From assembly GCF_003347665.1 (NCBI RefSeq), contig NZ_QDGA01000005.1, positions 62,001 through 126,000 on the forward strand: DNA of 64,000 bases. Direction: 5' to 3'. The translations under genes were made by a program, and so were the position numbers. Each line of letters opens with the position of its first letter. Position 1 is the first letter of the stretch. This DNA comes from Microvirga calopogonii (GTDB lineage: Bacteria > Pseudomonadota > Alphaproteobacteria > Rhizobiales > Beijerinckiaceae). The notes beneath the pieces were generated by a model that saw only the letters and a list, made by a program, of their open reading frames with translations, did not search any database and was not told the origin of the DNA. Below are positions 1 through 8,492 of this stretch, in pieces.

Positions 1-1
1 C

Positions 2-85
2 CTCGCAGCCCTGAGCCCCGACCGTTTCGACGGCGAGGCTTACGACAAGGCACTGCCCGAACGACAGAAGGCGACGCTTTACTAA
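2..85 (+). CDS. C-terminal end of an unrecognised protein (truncated by window edge)
   Basis: Only the last 27 codons are inside the window, ending in TAA at 83-85. The visible tail reads LAALSPDRFDG, then EAYDKALPERQKATLY. I do not recognise the family and assign no function. The frame is supported by GC-rich third positions and by a repeat hairpin starting directly after the stop, the usual position of such elements in this window. The rest of the gene lies upstream of base 1. Confidence 0.5.
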   Translation, partial: LAALSPDRFDGEAYDKALPERQKATLY

Positions 86-187
86 GCATCGGAGCCAAAA
101 GTGAACCCACTTTCGGGATCCCATCCGATGCCTTCTTTTTGATGAGAGCATCGTTTCGAGCGGACCCGAAAGGCCGCACGATGCTCT
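86..187. repeat. Two adjacent palindromic elements of the GCATCG family
   Basis: The first hairpin (86-131) pairs GCATCGGA with its complement ending in CCGATGC and has an AAAAGTG/CACTTT core. The second (about 145-187) pairs AGAGCATCGT with ACGATGCTCT. Related copies occur at 18184-18257, 45744-45789 and 48178-48227. They lie between the end of the first gene and the 3' end of the convergent DUF4142 gene and may also act as transcription stops. Confidence 0.7.
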
Positions 188-242
188 CAGCGTCGGGCTT
201 CAATTCGAATTCACGCCCGCGGCTTCATGCGAACAGGCGATT

Positions 243-746
243 CTACTGCGTTTTCGCCGCAGACAGGGACTGCGCCGTCTGCAGATGGTTCTGCAGCGTC
301 GGCAGGGTCTCGCTGGCATAGGAAGCCGCAGGATCGTTCTGCCGCTTGGATTCCTTTTCGTAGTCCGCGACATCCTTCTTGTGGTCGGCCACTGCCTCCT
401 TGATGAACTCGCGGTCGAAGGCAGCGCCCGAGAGCTTGGAGAGTTTCTGGTAGACCGCCTTCTGCGCCTTGCCGGGCTCGGTCGGCGGCGTCACGTTGAG
501 GGAGCTTGCCACGGACATGGCTTTCTCGTTCGCGGCGGAATGATCCGTCTCGAGCTGGCGGCCGAAGTTCTTGACCCCGTCGCTGCCGCCTTTCTGCTGG
601 GCGAGCTGACCCACGGCGACCTCCGCGAGGTTGCCCTCGATCGCCTTCTTGATGAAGGCCTGGTTCGGCTGGTCCTTGGCGAGAGCGTAAGACGAGCCCG
701 CCAGGGCTGCCGCGATGCTGAAGCTCAAGAGAAGTTTCTTTGACAT
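243..746 (-). CDS. DUF4142 domain secreted protein
   Basis: A 167-residue protein starting MSKKLLLSF. Residues 1-23 form a signal peptide ending about SSYALA, so the product is probably periplasmic. The rest is a ferritin-like four-helix DUF4142 domain, rich in Lys, Asp and Gln, with the family pattern FIKEAVADHKKDV near residue 115. The molecular role of DUF4142 proteins is not established; some are linked to stress. The frame stays open upstream to 935, but those residues lack the family pattern and would place the signal peptide internally, so I start at the ATG at 746. It is divergent from ridA. Confidence 0.85.
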   Translation of the reverse strand: MSKKLLLSFSIAAALAGSSYALAKDQPNQAFIKKAIEGNLAEVAVGQLAQQKGGSDGVKNFGRQLETDHSAANEKAMSVASSLNVTPPTEPGKAQKAVYQKLSKLSGAAFDREFIKEAVADHKKDVADYEKESKRQNDPAASYASETLPTLQNHLQTAQSLSAAKTQ

Positions 747-933
747 GATGCACCCTGTTCGAACGGAACGGTTCTCGATACGCATCACAGGTAAGCCATG
801 AACGACCCCGAGGCGGCCCGGTTCCCCGATTGCCGGAGAGCCTGAGCAATCCACATAATTTGGACGCCGGCCCTTTACGCCTCGCTCCCGGGCGGCCAAA
901 AGGGCAGCCTCATCGACTGGAAAGAGGCACGTC

Positions 934-1284
934 ATGACGATTCAACGCATCAAGCCGGGCCCGCGCATGAGCGGCGCGGTCGTTCACGGCAACACGGTCT
1001 ATCTCGCCGGCCAGGTCGCCAGCCAGACCGCCGGGCAAAGCGTCACGGAGCAGACGAAGGAGATCCTCTCGATCATCGACAGCCTGCTGGCCGAGGCCGG
1101 TACGGACAAGTCGAAGATCCTGATGGCCAATATCTGGCTCACCGACATGGGCACGTTCCAGGAGATGAACGCCGTGTGGGATTCCTGGGTCTCCGCCGGC
1201 AATGCGCCTGCCCGCGCCACCGTCGAGGCAAAGCTCGCCGCCCCGGCCTTCAAGGTCGAGATCGCGGTGATCGCGGCAATCTAA
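934..1284 (+). CDS. RidA family protein (reactive enamine/imine deaminase)
   Basis: A 116-residue protein of the YjgF/YER057c/UK114 (RidA) family. Members hydrolyse reactive enamine/imine intermediates released by PLP enzymes and form trimers. The family signature PARATVEAKL is at residues 92-101, with the carboxylate-binding Arg at 94 and the conserved acid Glu109 in KVEIAVIA, matching the active pair of canonical RidA. It has the usual compact length. It is transcribed alone, divergent from the DUF4142 gene. Some subfamilies lack deaminase activity, so the exact substrate is open. Confidence 0.88.
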   Translation: MTIQRIKPGPRMSGAVVHGNTVYLAGQVASQTAGQSVTEQTKEILSIIDSLLAEAGTDKSKILMANIWLTDMGTFQEMNAVWDSWVSAGNAPARATVEAKLAAPAFKVEIAVIAAI

Positions 1285-1362
1285 GAGCTAAACTCCGCCC
1301 CGGACTAAGAATCCAGCTTTCGCAGTTATATAGAAATATGACAAAGTTGCAAAAGCTTGTTT

Positions 1363-1926
1363 ATGTCCGGGGCTGCTATGTCACAAAACTCATTATTTAC
1401 AGTCATGCCTGCTTTCTCAGGTAGTTCAACTACGTCACACACCGTTCAATCCAGCGGAAATACTTCTATCGATGCCTTATTGATCGGAAACGCCTGGACC
1501 ATAACGATCTGACGTATGGATTTCCCACCAGTGCAGCTGAGTATGGGACCAATTACGGACAGGGCGAAACGGGTTTGGATGGCGACGGGAACAGTCGCTT
1601 CAGCCCAGCAAACGATTACCAGAAAACAGCGCTTGTCTTCGCTGCGCATACTGTAAGCCTTCACGCTCAAGGAAGACCGCATCCTGATCGACGACAAATT
1701 CTTCAAGGGCGTGGGAAAGGGATCGCTGTCGAAACCGGTCAAGCTCTCCAAGGACAAGTTCTATGTTGGGACTTCGGCCAAGGATGCCAACGATCGTATC
1801 GGCTACAACAAGTCTACGGGCGTCCTGTCGTACGATCCGGACGGCAGCGGTCATCAGGCCGCGATCAAGTTCGCCACCGTGAAAGCCAAGATGGCCCTGA
1901 GCGCCGCTGACATCTGGATCATTTGA
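1363..1926 (+). pseudogene. Decayed serralysin-like (peptidase M10 / RTX) gene
   Basis: Three consecutive pieces in different frames resemble one secreted RTX protease. Piece 1 (ATG 1363 or 1378 to TGA 1510-1512) ends with SIDALLIGNAWT, like the N-terminus of serralysin-type proteins. Piece 2 (about 1500-1655, shifted by one base) continues with HNDLTYGFPTSAAEYG, a typical M10 N-terminal strand pattern. Piece 3 (1657-1926), behind a TAA at 1654-1656, is an RTX C-terminal secretion tail with DRIGYNKSTGVLSYDPDG and a final IWII. The zinc-site HExxH region and the nonapeptide repeats are missing, so one frameshift plus an internal deletion is inferred. Its tail resembles the end of the intact RTX gene at 35231-36871. 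Confidence 0.72.
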
Positions 1927-1960
1927 GCGCCGATGCGTGAGACATGTCGGCCAATAAGAA

Positions 1961-1978
1961 GCGGGCCGCTCGGCCCGC
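1961..1978 (-). terminator. Hairpin terminator between RTX remnant and BA14K gene
   Basis: GCGGGCCG and CGGCCCGC form an 8-bp GC stem with a 2-base loop. On the minus strand it is followed by TTCTTATT, consistent with an intrinsic terminator for the BA14K gene ending at 2004. Confidence 0.6.
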
Positions 1979-2003
1979 TTCGTTCATTCATGCTTCGCTT
2001 TGG

Positions 2004-2465
2004 TTATGGGCAGGGATGACGCAGGCCGTCGTAGCCCAGATAGGTGCCCGAAGCCGGGTCGTACGACTTGAAGCGCTGGGCGCAATAACCGGCTGCGCTG
2101 CCACCCGGCGCCACATAGGTCGGAGCGGCCTGAGCCTGCGACTGGGCGATGGCGCCGCCGATGATGGCGCCGGTTGCGAGACCCAGGGCGCCGGCGGCCA
2201 GAGCATTGCCGCGGTCGCGACGGTAGTAGTAGCCGCGGTCGCCATAATAGCGGCGTGGGCCATAGTAGCGCCGCTCCACGTAGCGCGGGCCGCCACGATA
2301 ATAGCGGCGATACTGCACGTAATCGGACTGAACCTCGCCCTTCTTCATGGCGGCAGCGAGTTCCTTGACGGGAGCCGTCTGAGCCTCGGCAGCGGAAGCC
2401 GGAGCGGCAAGGCCGAAAGACCCAAGGGCCGCCACAGCGACGGCAGCCAGTGCAAACTTACGCAT
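2004..2465 (-). CDS. BA14K family secreted protein
   Basis: A 153-residue protein with a signal peptide (1-25, cleavage after APASA) and a Tyr/Arg/Gly-rich stretch (about 48-85, RRYYRGGPRY type). A glycine-zipper hydrophobic segment (about 91-107) is followed by a BA14K domain from about 124, with YCAQRFKSYDP and GYDGLRHPCP including two Cys. BA14K proteins were first described as immunoreactive lectin-like proteins of Brucella; their normal role is unclear, probably envelope-associated. A paralogue lies immediately upstream in the same orientation, with a terminator between them, so each is probably transcribed separately. Confidence 0.85.
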   Translation of the reverse strand: MRKFALAAVAVAALGSFGLAAPASAAEAQTAPVKELAAAMKKGEVQSDYVQYRRYYRGGPRYVERRYYGPRRYYGDRGYYYRRDRGNALAAGALGLATGAIIGGAIAQSQAQAAPTYVAPGGSAAGYCAQRFKSYDPASGTYLGYDGLRHPCP

Positions 2466-2635
2466 GAGAAAACTCCTCCAATCGTTGGAAGCGAACGCCT
2501 TTCACGCGGAGGTCGTTCCTCACTTTAGGAATCTTGGGTCATATCTCGCGGGAATGTGAGGGTTCTTGATCGTTGAAGAGAATCTTTACCTGTAAGGCCG
2601 AAACCCATGAGCCAACGGAAGCGGCCTAAAAGACA

Positions 2636-2658
2636 AGACGGGCCGAGAAGGCCCGTCT
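2636..2658 (-). terminator. Intrinsic terminator of the second BA14K gene
   Basis: AGACGGGCC and GGCCCGTCT form a 9-bp perfect stem 24 bases after the stop of the gene ending at 2682. On the minus strand a T-rich stretch (TGTCTTTTAGG) follows. Confidence 0.65.
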
Positions 2659-2681
2659 GACTCTGCGGAAGAATATGATCG

Positions 2682-3353
2682 TCAGGGGCAGGAATGCTGC
2701 CGTCCATCGTATCCAGTAAACGTGCCGGTTGCGGGATTGTAGGATCTGTAACGCTGCGCACAATAGGCGGAGCCATTGGCCCCTACGCTTCCCGTCACGA
2801 CAGGCTGCGATGCGATGGCGCCGCCAATCAGAGCGCCCGTTGCTGCTGCGGCACCGTAGCCGTAGGGGTAGTAAGAACCTCCATAATACGGACGATAATA
2901 TCCGCCGTAATACGCGCCGCGATAATAGGGTCGCCCATAGGCGGCATAGGGGCGATTATAATAGCGACCATTGTAATAACGGCCGTTGTAATAACGACCC
3001 GCATAGGAACGGGCCGCAACGCCGCGATAGGCCCCTGCACGCGCGACATTGCCTCGATAGACGCCGGCACGGGCCACGTTACCCCGATACATGCCAGCAC
3101 GGGCTACATTGCCGCGATAGCCCCGATAACCGCCGGCGTGCATCCCGACAGGTCTTCTCATGGCGGCACCATGGACGCGCCCACCACCACCACCACGGCC
3201 GCCGCGAGCGGCATAGGCAATCGTGATCTGATCGTGATCGAGCAGCTGCTGGAATTTCGAAAACGGCACCACCTGCGCGGAGGCTGAACCGGCAAATAAA
3301 GACACCGGAACGAGCACGGCTGTGGCCAAGGCGGCGAAGATGAGTTTTCGCAT
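2682..3353 (-). CDS. BA14K family secreted protein with Tyr-rich tandem repeats
   Basis: A 223-residue protein starting MRKLIFAAL. A signal peptide (1-26) precedes a Gly-rich linker. Three copies of a 10-residue unit YRGNVARAG[M/V/A] follow at about 79-108, then RYYNG repeats (about 120-133) and a Tyr/Gly-rich stretch. A glycine-zipper segment (about 168-182) leads to a BA14K domain from about 197 (YCAQRYRSYNP ... YDGRQHSCP). The repeats are visible in the DNA as exact 30-bp and 15-bp periods. The start at 3353 is chosen because the signal peptide begins there and GGAGGAG lies upstream; the frame is open to 3542. Probably surface or periplasmic; function unknown. Confidence 0.85.
   Translation of the reverse strand: MRKLIFAALATAVLVPVSLFAGSASAQVVPFSKFQQLLDHDQITIAYAARGGRGGGGGRVHGAAMRRPVGMHAGGYRGYRGNVARAGMYRGNVARAGVYRGNVARAGAYRGVAARSYAGRYYNGRYYNGRYYNRPYAAYGRPYYRGAYYGGYYRPYYGGSYYPYGYGAAAATGALIGGAIASQPVVTGSVGANGSAYCAQRYRSYNPATGTFTGYDGRQHSCP
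2955..3114. repeat. In-gene tandem repeats (15-bp and 30-bp periods)
   Basis: Three consecutive 30-bp units, each beginning CGATA at 3025, 3055 and 3085, encode the YRGNVARAG repeats. About 2955-3000 a 15-bp unit (TTGTAATAACGGCCG type) encodes RYYNG. Short exact tandem units like these can expand or contract by slippage. Confidence 0.75.
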
Positions 3354-3423
3354 GGCCGGCTCCTCCCACCTGGGAGGAGAACGCGGGAAACTTTTGAATG
3401 GTTCCGCTTTCGAGCGGTTCTCT

Positions 3424-4194
3424 TCAACGCTCGCGGGAACGTGAGGTGCGAAGAAGGTCCGGCGCCATCTCGGGCTGTCGCGCAACGCTTCGTCTGCCCT
3501 CCATCCGTCCCTGCCCGGTCGGGCAGAGATCGAGGACCGCACAGCGCCCGCAGGCCGGATTTTTTAAGAAGCAGCAGCGCTGGCCGTGCAGCATCAGGAC
3601 CTCGTGATGATCATAGACGGCCTGCGCGTCCCAGTCCTCGGGCAGCAGGGCGGCAAGCGCCGCGTGGGACGGCCCGACTGCCGTCGACAGCGGGATGAGC
3701 CCCGTGCGTTGGGCGACGCGGTGATGATGGCTGTCCACCGGGAGAGCGGCCTTCCGCAGCACCGAGAACGACAGCACGGCCGCGCTGGTCTTCGGCCCGA
3801 TTCCCGGAATGCTCTCGAGCCACGCCCGCGCTTCCTCGACCGGCATGGTCGCGAGGAAGTCGAGCGACAGGCCGCCATGGCGCTCCTCGATGGCGCGCAG
3901 CACCGCTTGAAGACGCGGTGCCTTCTGCTCGGGCCACGTGACGCCCTGGATCGTTTCCTCCACCTCCTCCGTCGGCGCGTTCATCATCGCGCGCCAATCC
4001 GCATAGCGTGCCTTGAGGGCCTTGAAGGCGCGTCCCGAATCCGCGTTGCGGGTGCGATGGGAGAGAAGCGAGGAGATCAGTTCGCTGAGGGGATCAAGGG
4101 AATGAAAATAAGGAATCGGACAGCCATAGACCGCGCAGAGACGCCGATGGATCGCCAGCGCCTTCTCTTTCAGGTCCTGCAGGTCCGGATTCAT
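3424..4194 (-). CDS. Endonuclease III-like DNA glycosylase (HhH-GPD, 4Fe-4S)
   Basis: A 256-residue base-excision-repair enzyme of the Nth family. A helix-hairpin-helix (IPGIGPKTSAAV, about 129-140) carries the candidate catalytic Lys135, and Asp154 lies in PVDSHHHRV, matching the Lys/Asp pair of bifunctional glycosylases. Four Cys at 208, 215, 218 and 224 follow the C-x6-C-x2-C-x5-C spacing of the iron-sulfur cluster loop. The segment LLSHRTRNAD replaces the LLSAQATD of canonical Nth, so this is a divergent paralogue with uncertain substrate. The frame also has an upstream TTG at 4230; the ATG at 4194 is preferred. Confidence 0.85.
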   Translation of the reverse strand: MNPDLQDLKEKALAIHRRLCAVYGCPIPYFHSLDPLSELISSLLSHRTRNADSGRAFKALKARYADWRAMMNAPTEEVEETIQGVTWPEQKAPRLQAVLRAIEERHGGLSLDFLATMPVEEARAWLESIPGIGPKTSAAVLSFSVLRKAALPVDSHHHRVAQRTGLIPLSTAVGPSHAALAALLPEDWDAQAVYDHHEVLMLHGQRCCFLKNPACGRCAVLDLCPTGQGRMEGRRSVARQPEMAPDLLRTSRSRER

Positions 4195-4244
4195 CCCGAT
4201 GCAAGTCGCGAATCGGGACAGTGGTTCCAAATGCGGATACCGCG

Positions 4245-4385
4245 GTCATTCCGGGGCGCCGCAGGCGAGCCCGGAACCCATAACCACGACGTAGAAGGCA
4301 TGAGCGATCGGCGTCACGCGGTTTCCTTGGACCGGCAGCGGATATGAGTTCCGGGCCCGGCTCTTGCGAGCCGCCCCGGAATGAC
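4245..4385. repeat. Long inverted repeat, GTCATTCCGGGG type
   Basis: GTCATTCCGGGGC at 4245 pairs with GCCCCGGAATGAC ending at 4385. Inner arms of the type GAGCCCGGAACCCA / GAGTTCCGGGCCCGG are also present. It sits between the end of hslU and the start of the glycosylase gene. It belongs to the GTCATxxCCGG family found at seven or eight other gene borders here. Confidence 0.65.
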
Positions 4386-4394
4386 GGTCCGGTA

Positions 4395-5705
4395 CTACAA
4401 AATAAACCGGCTCAGGTCCGTGTTCTTCGCCAGTGTCTCGACCTCGCCGCGCACATAGGCGGCATCGACGGTCACCGTTTCTCCCGAACGGTCGGGCGCG
4501 GTGAACGAGACGTCGTCGAGCACGCGCTCCAGCACCGTCTGCAGGCGGCGTGCCCCGATGTTCTCGACCGAGTTGTTCACGTCGACGGCCACTTGGGCAA
4601 GCGCATCGATGGCGTCGTCCGTGAAGACGAGGTTCACGCCTTCCGTCTGCATCAGCGCAACCGATTGCTTGATGAGGCTCGCTTCCGTTTCCGTGAGGAT
4701 GCGCTTGAAATCCTCCACTGTCAGCGGCGAAAGCTCGACGCGGATCGGCAGGCGACCCTGCAGTTCGGGCAGAAGGTCGGACGGCTTCGACACATGGAAC
4801 GCGCCGGAGGCGATGAAGAGGATGTGATCGGTCTTCACCGAGCCATGCTTCGTCGATACGGTCGTGCCCTCGATCAGCGGCAGCAGATCGCGCTGCACGC
4901 CTTCTCGCGACACGTCCGCGCCGGTGCGACCCTCGCGGCCGGCGATCTTGTCGATCTCGTCGAGGAACACGATGCCGTTGTTCTCCACCTGCCGCAGGGC
5001 TTCCTGGACGATGGCGTCCTGGTCGAGCATCTTGTCGGCCTCTTCCGTGACCAGCGGCTCGTAGGCCTCGCGCACGGTGGTGCGCCGGGTCTTGCGTTGT
5101 CCGCCGAAGGCCTTGCCGAACATGTCGGAAAGGTTGATCGCGCCGACCGAAGCCCCGGGCATGCCGGGAATCTCGAACATCGGCATCCCTTGCCCTCCGC
5201 CCGATTGCAGTTCAATCTCGATCTCCTTGTCGTCGAGCTCATTGGCGCGCAGCTTGCGCCGGAACGCATCGCGCGTGGCGGCGCTGGCGGTCGAGCCGAC
5301 GAGCGCGTCGAGCACGCGCTCCTCAGCCGCCACATGCGCCTTCGCCTGCACCTGCCGGCGGCGCTCATCCTTCACGAGGCCGATGCCGATCTCCACCAGG
5401 TCGCGCACGATCTGCTCCACGTCGCGGCCCACATAGCCCACTTCCGTGAACTTGGTCGCTTCGACCTTGAGGAAGGGCGCGCCCGCAAGCTTGGCGAGGC
5501 GGCGGGAGATCTCGGTCTTGCCGCAGCCGGTCGGGCCGATCATGAGGATGTTCTTCGGCGCCACCTCTTCGCGCAGGCTGCCTTCGAGCTGCTGCCGGCG
5601 CCAGCGGTTGCGCAGGGCAATCGCGACCGCGCGCTTGGCGTCGTTCTGGCCGACGATGTAGCGGTCGAGTTCGGAAACGATTTCGCGGGGAGAAAACGTG
5701 GTCAT
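4395..5705 (-). CDS. hslU: ATP-dependent protease ATPase subunit HslU
   Basis: A 436-residue AAA+ unfoldase that feeds substrates to the HslV peptidase in the cytoplasm. It starts with the typical [16 protein letters not shown]. Walker A is GPTGCGKT (57-64) and Walker B is [10 protein letters not shown] (about 250); the C-terminus LSRFIL is the conserved tail that inserts into HslV. The variable I domain lies in the middle third. Length is normal. It lies 119 bases downstream of hslV, separated by a palindromic repeat, and is presumably co-transcribed with it. Confidence 0.97.
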   Translation of the reverse strand: MTTFSPREIVSELDRYIVGQNDAKRAVAIALRNRWRRQQLEGSLREEVAPKNILMIGPTGCGKTEISRRLAKLAGAPFLKVEATKFTEVGYVGRDVEQIVRDLVEIGIGLVKDERRRQVQAKAHVAAEERVLDALVGSTASAATRDAFRRKLRANELDDKEIEIELQSGGGQGMPMFEIPGMPGASVGAINLSDMFGKAFGGQRKTRRTTVREAYEPLVTEEADKMLDQDAIVQEALRQVENNGIVFLDEIDKIAGREGRTGADVSREGVQRDLLPLIEGTTVSTKHGSVKTDHILFIASGAFHVSKPSDLLPELQGRLPIRVELSPLTVEDFKRILTETEASLIKQSVALMQTEGVNLVFTDDAIDALAQVAVDVNNSVENIGARRLQTVLERVLDDVSFTAPDRSGETVTVDAAYVRGEVETLAKNTDLSRFIL

Positions 5706-5731
5706 GAGATGTCTTGGCTCAAAGAGTGATC

Positions 5732-5820
5732 GTCATTTCCGGACTTGATCCGGAGATCCGCGCCCATCGGCGTGGAGAGGGTAAAGACGTGGATGGCCGA
5801 GGGGTGCCCGACCATGACGG
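5732..5820. repeat. Palindromic repeat between hslV and hslU
   Basis: It starts GTCATTTCCGGACTTGATCCGG and ends CGACCATGACGG, with a short internal hairpin (TCCGGACTTGATCCGGA). The same border motifs occur in the other GTCAT-type elements of this window. It lies within the hslVU transcript and might affect mRNA stability. Confidence 0.6.
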
Positions 5821-5824
5821 GCCA

Positions 5825-6355
5825 TCAGGTTTCATCGAGCGTCTCGATGACGATGTTGGCGTTGGTATAGACGCAGATCTCGGCCGCGATGGCGAGGGAC
5901 CGACGCACGATGGCTTCCGCGTCCATGTCGGAATCGGCGAGGGCCCTGGCGGCGGCCAGCGCATAATTGCCGCCGGAGCCGATCGCCATGATGCCGTTCT
6001 CCGGCTCCAGCACGTCGCCCGCGCCGGAGAGGAGCAGGCCCACCTCCTTGTCGGCGACGAGCATCATGGCCTCCAGGCGGCGCAGGTAACGGTCGGTGCG
6101 CCAATCCTTGGTCAGCTCGACGCAGGCGCGGGTGAGCTGACCGGGATATTGCTCGAGCTTGGCTTCCAGCCGCTCGAACAGGGTGAAGGCGTCGGCCGTG
6201 GACCCGGCAAAGCCGCCGATCACACCGCCCTTGGCGAGACGGCGGACCTTTTTCGCATTGCCCTTCACGACGGTCTGGCCGAGGCTCACCTGCCCGTCGC
6301 CGCCGATGACGACGCGGCCGCCCTTGCGGACCATGAGGATCGTGGTGGCATGCAT
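5825..6355 (-). CDS. hslV: ATP-dependent protease proteolytic subunit HslV
   Basis: Threonine peptidase of the HslUV (ClpYQ) complex, proteasome-beta fold, 176 residues from [13 protein letters not shown]. The active-site Thr is the first Thr of TTI (residue 4), exposed after removal of the short leader. Conserved segments include [12 protein letters not shown] and [15 protein letters not shown]. The frame is open upstream to a GTG at 6427, adding 24 residues with no ribosome-binding site I can see, and there is no convincing site at 6355 either; the internal ATG matches the family length. Divergent from hisB. Confidence 0.93.
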   Translation of the reverse strand: MHATTILMVRKGGRVVIGGDGQVSLGQTVVKGNAKKVRRLAKGGVIGGFAGSTADAFTLFERLEAKLEQYPGQLTRACVELTKDWRTDRYLRRLEAMMLVADKEVGLLLSGAGDVLEPENGIMAIGSGGNYALAAARALADSDMDAEAIVRRSLAIAAEICVYTNANIVIETLDET

Positions 6356-6478
6356 GCGAGGGGTGGCGTCTTCGGACAAGGCAGAGGCTCCGGCGGGCAG
6401 GAAGGAAACAATCGTTCGGTCCCTCACTTAGTCATTCATAGCCTGAAAACAACGCGAATGCTTCGTGACGCCCTCCTT

Positions 6479-6569
6479 CGTCATCACCGGGCTTGTCCCG
6501 GTGATTTCGATTGCATGAAGCGCTGAGCTTGTCCGTATCGGGATGGCCGGCACAGGGCCGGCCACGACC
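6479..6569. repeat. Palindromic repeat in the hslV-hisB divergent region
   Basis: It contains GTCATCACCGGGCTTGTCCCGGTGAT, a central GAAGCGCTGAGC segment, and a right arm GGATGGCCGGCACAGGGCCGGCCACGAC. The two halves are small hairpins in tandem, the organisation also seen at 19652, 44306 and 62309. Confidence 0.65.
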
Positions 6570-6689
6570 TGGGAGGGCACCCCGACCTCATAACACCCTG
6601 AAAAGGGACGCATGCCGAACCACGCCCTGGGTGGCATTTCTCGTCGCAGCTTGCTAGAAGGCCCGTCTCTGGTTCCGCAAAGGATTTTG

Positions 6690-7280
6690 ATGATGCGCTC
6701 CGCGAGCGTCAGCCGTCGCACCGCCGAGACCGATGTCGCCGTGTCGATTGCCCTCGATGGCACCGGCAAGGCCGAGATCTCCACGGGGGTCGGCTTCCTC
6801 GACCATATGCTCGAACTGTTTGCCCGACACGGTCTCTTCGACCTGACCGTGAAGGTGACCGGTGACCTGCATGTGGACCAGCATCATACGACCGAGGATA
6901 CGGGCATCGCGCTCGGTCAGGCCATCCTGCAGGCGCTTGGCGATAAAAAGGGCATCTCGCGCTATGCCGACATCCATCTTCCGATGGACGAGACCTTGAC
7001 GCGCGTCGCCCTCGACATCTCGGGCCGCCCCTTCCTGGTGTTCCGGACCACCTTCCCGACCGAGAAGATCGGCGTTTTCGACACCGAGCTGGTGCGCGAA
7101 TTCCATCAGGCCTTCGCCATCAATGCGGGCCTGACGCTCCACGTGGAGACGCTCTACGGGGAGAACAGCCATCATATCGCCGAGAGCTGCTTCAAGGGCT
7201 TGGCACGGGCCTTGCGTCAGGCCGTGGCACTGGACCCAAGGGAAGAGGGCCGCGTTCCCTCCACCAAGGGTACGCTCTAA
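6690..7280 (+). CDS. hisB: Imidazoleglycerol-phosphate dehydratase
   Basis: A 196-residue enzyme of histidine biosynthesis that dehydrates imidazole glycerol phosphate to imidazole acetol phosphate; a manganese enzyme. The metal-binding motifs DQHHTTED and ENSHHIAES are present, as are [16 protein letters not shown] and the C-terminal STKGTL. It is the monofunctional form without a HisB phosphatase domain. The start at 6690 follows AAAGGA by 6 bases; the frame is open to 6612. First gene of a his cluster running to 11146. Confidence 0.96.
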   Translation: MMRSASVSRRTAETDVAVSIALDGTGKAEISTGVGFLDHMLELFARHGLFDLTVKVTGDLHVDQHHTTEDTGIALGQAILQALGDKKGISRYADIHLPMDETLTRVALDISGRPFLVFRTTFPTEKIGVFDTELVREFHQAFAINAGLTLHVETLYGENSHHIAESCFKGLARALRQAVALDPREEGRVPSTKGTL

Positions 7281-7353
7281 GTTCTAAGCAAGACCCCTGT
7301 CCGGCGGACACGCCAGCGTCACCTCACCGGACGGGACTTGAGGAAACGTCGCC

Positions 7354-7845
7354 ATGACCACCTATACGCTGCACCTCCCGCGCGATGCGCGGCCGGGTGA
7401 TCCGACGGCTCTGGAGGAATCCGAGCTCGTGAAGGATGCCTTCTCCTGGGGAGCCTTCTTCTTCACTTTCCTGTGGTTCTTCTACCACCGGCTCTGGCTC
7501 GCCGGGATCGGCGTGCTGGTCGTCGTCTTCGCCTTCGGCGGCCTCCTGACCCTGCTCGATGTGCATCCGCTCGCGGGTTCCATCGCTCAGCTCCTGCTGC
7601 AGGCCTTGATCGGGCTCGAGGCCAACAGCCTGCGACGCTGGACCTTAGACCGCCGCGGCCTGCCCCTGGTCGATGCGGTCACGGCGGAGGACCAGGACGA
7701 GGCGGAGGCCAAGGCCTTTGCCCGCTGGCTCGAAGCCAAGCCCTCCACGTTGCCGCGCACCCCGGCATCCCCAGCCGTCCTGTCCACCCCCCGGAGGTCC
7801 GAGCCGGTCATCGGCCTCTTTCCCGATGCGGAGCGTCCCCGGTGA
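7354..7845 (+). CDS. DUF2628 small membrane protein in the his operon
   Basis: A 163-residue protein with a soluble N-terminus, two closely spaced membrane segments (about 28-70: [19 protein letters not shown] and a Val/Leu/Gly-rich helix) and a possible third, then a charged Glu/Ala tail of low complexity. The aromatic motif [17 protein letters not shown] is typical of DUF2628. Function unknown. Its stop overlaps the GTG start of hisH by 4 bases, so it is probably translationally coupled to the histidine genes. This placement next to hisH is, as I recall, seen in other Rhizobiales. Confidence 0.8.
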   Translation: MTTYTLHLPRDARPGDPTALEESELVKDAFSWGAFFFTFLWFFYHRLWLAGIGVLVVVFAFGGLLTLLDVHPLAGSIAQLLLQALIGLEANSLRRWTLDRRGLPLVDAVTAEDQDEAEAKAFARWLEAKPSTLPRTPASPAVLSTPRRSEPVIGLFPDAERPR

Positions 7846-8492
7846 GCGTCGTCATCATCGATTACGGGTCCGGCAACCTGCACTCCGCCGCGAAGGCTTT
7901 CGAGCGGGCGGCACGGGAAGCCGAGCTCGACCTCTCCATTACCGTCTCATCCGACCCGGCCCTCGTCGCCAAGGCGGACTGGATCGTCCTGCCGGGCGTC
8001 GGCGCCTTCGCCGATTGCCGCCGCGGCCTCGATTCCGTGCCCGGCATGGTGGAGGCGATGCAGCGGCGGGTCCACGAGGACAAGCGCCCCTTCCTCGGCA
8101 TCTGCGTCGGCATGCAGCTCATGGCGACCCGGGGACTGGAGCATACGACGAGCTACGGGCTCGACTGGATCCACGGCGACGTGAAGCCCATCGTCCCGAG
8201 CGATCCGTCCCTGAAGATCCCGCATATGGGCTGGAACACGCTTGAAGTGGCGAAGCCGCACCCGCTGCTGGAGGGCATTCCGACCGGGCCTGACGGGCTT
8301 CATGCCTATTTCGTGCATTCCTACGCGCTTTCGCCGACGAACCCGGGCGACGTGGTCGCCACCACCGATTACGGCGGGCCGGTGACGGCCATCGTCGGAC
8401 GGGACAACCTCGTCGGCACCCAGTTTCACCCCGAGAAGAGCCAGGCGCTCGGCCTCAAGCTCATCGCCAATTTTTTGAGGTGGCGCCCGTGA
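7842..8492 (+). CDS. hisH: Imidazole glycerol phosphate synthase glutamine amidotransferase subunit
   Basis: A 216-residue class I glutaminase that supplies ammonia to HisF. The nucleophile Cys lies in GICVGMQLM, and the His-Glu pair lies in [10 protein letters not shown] near the C-terminus. The oxyanion region [10 protein letters not shown] is typical. A GTG start overlaps the upstream stop (GTGA), which also fits the family N-terminus [10 protein letters not shown]. It overlaps hisA similarly, giving a tightly coupled his block. Confidence 0.95.
   Translation: MSVVIIDYGSGNLHSAAKAFERAAREAELDLSITVSSDPALVAKADWIVLPGVGAFADCRRGLDSVPGMVEAMQRRVHEDKRPFLGICVGMQLMATRGLEHTTSYGLDWIHGDVKPIVPSDPSLKIPHMGWNTLEVAKPHPLLEGIPTGPDGLHAYFVHSYALSPTNPGDVVATTDYGGPVTAIVGRDNLVGTQFHPEKSQALGLKLIANFLRWRP

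Noticed and set aside
2955..3114. Short regular repeats that might suggest a CRISPR array
   Set aside because: The 30-bp period has no spacers, is in frame and encodes a repeated peptide; no cas genes are present.
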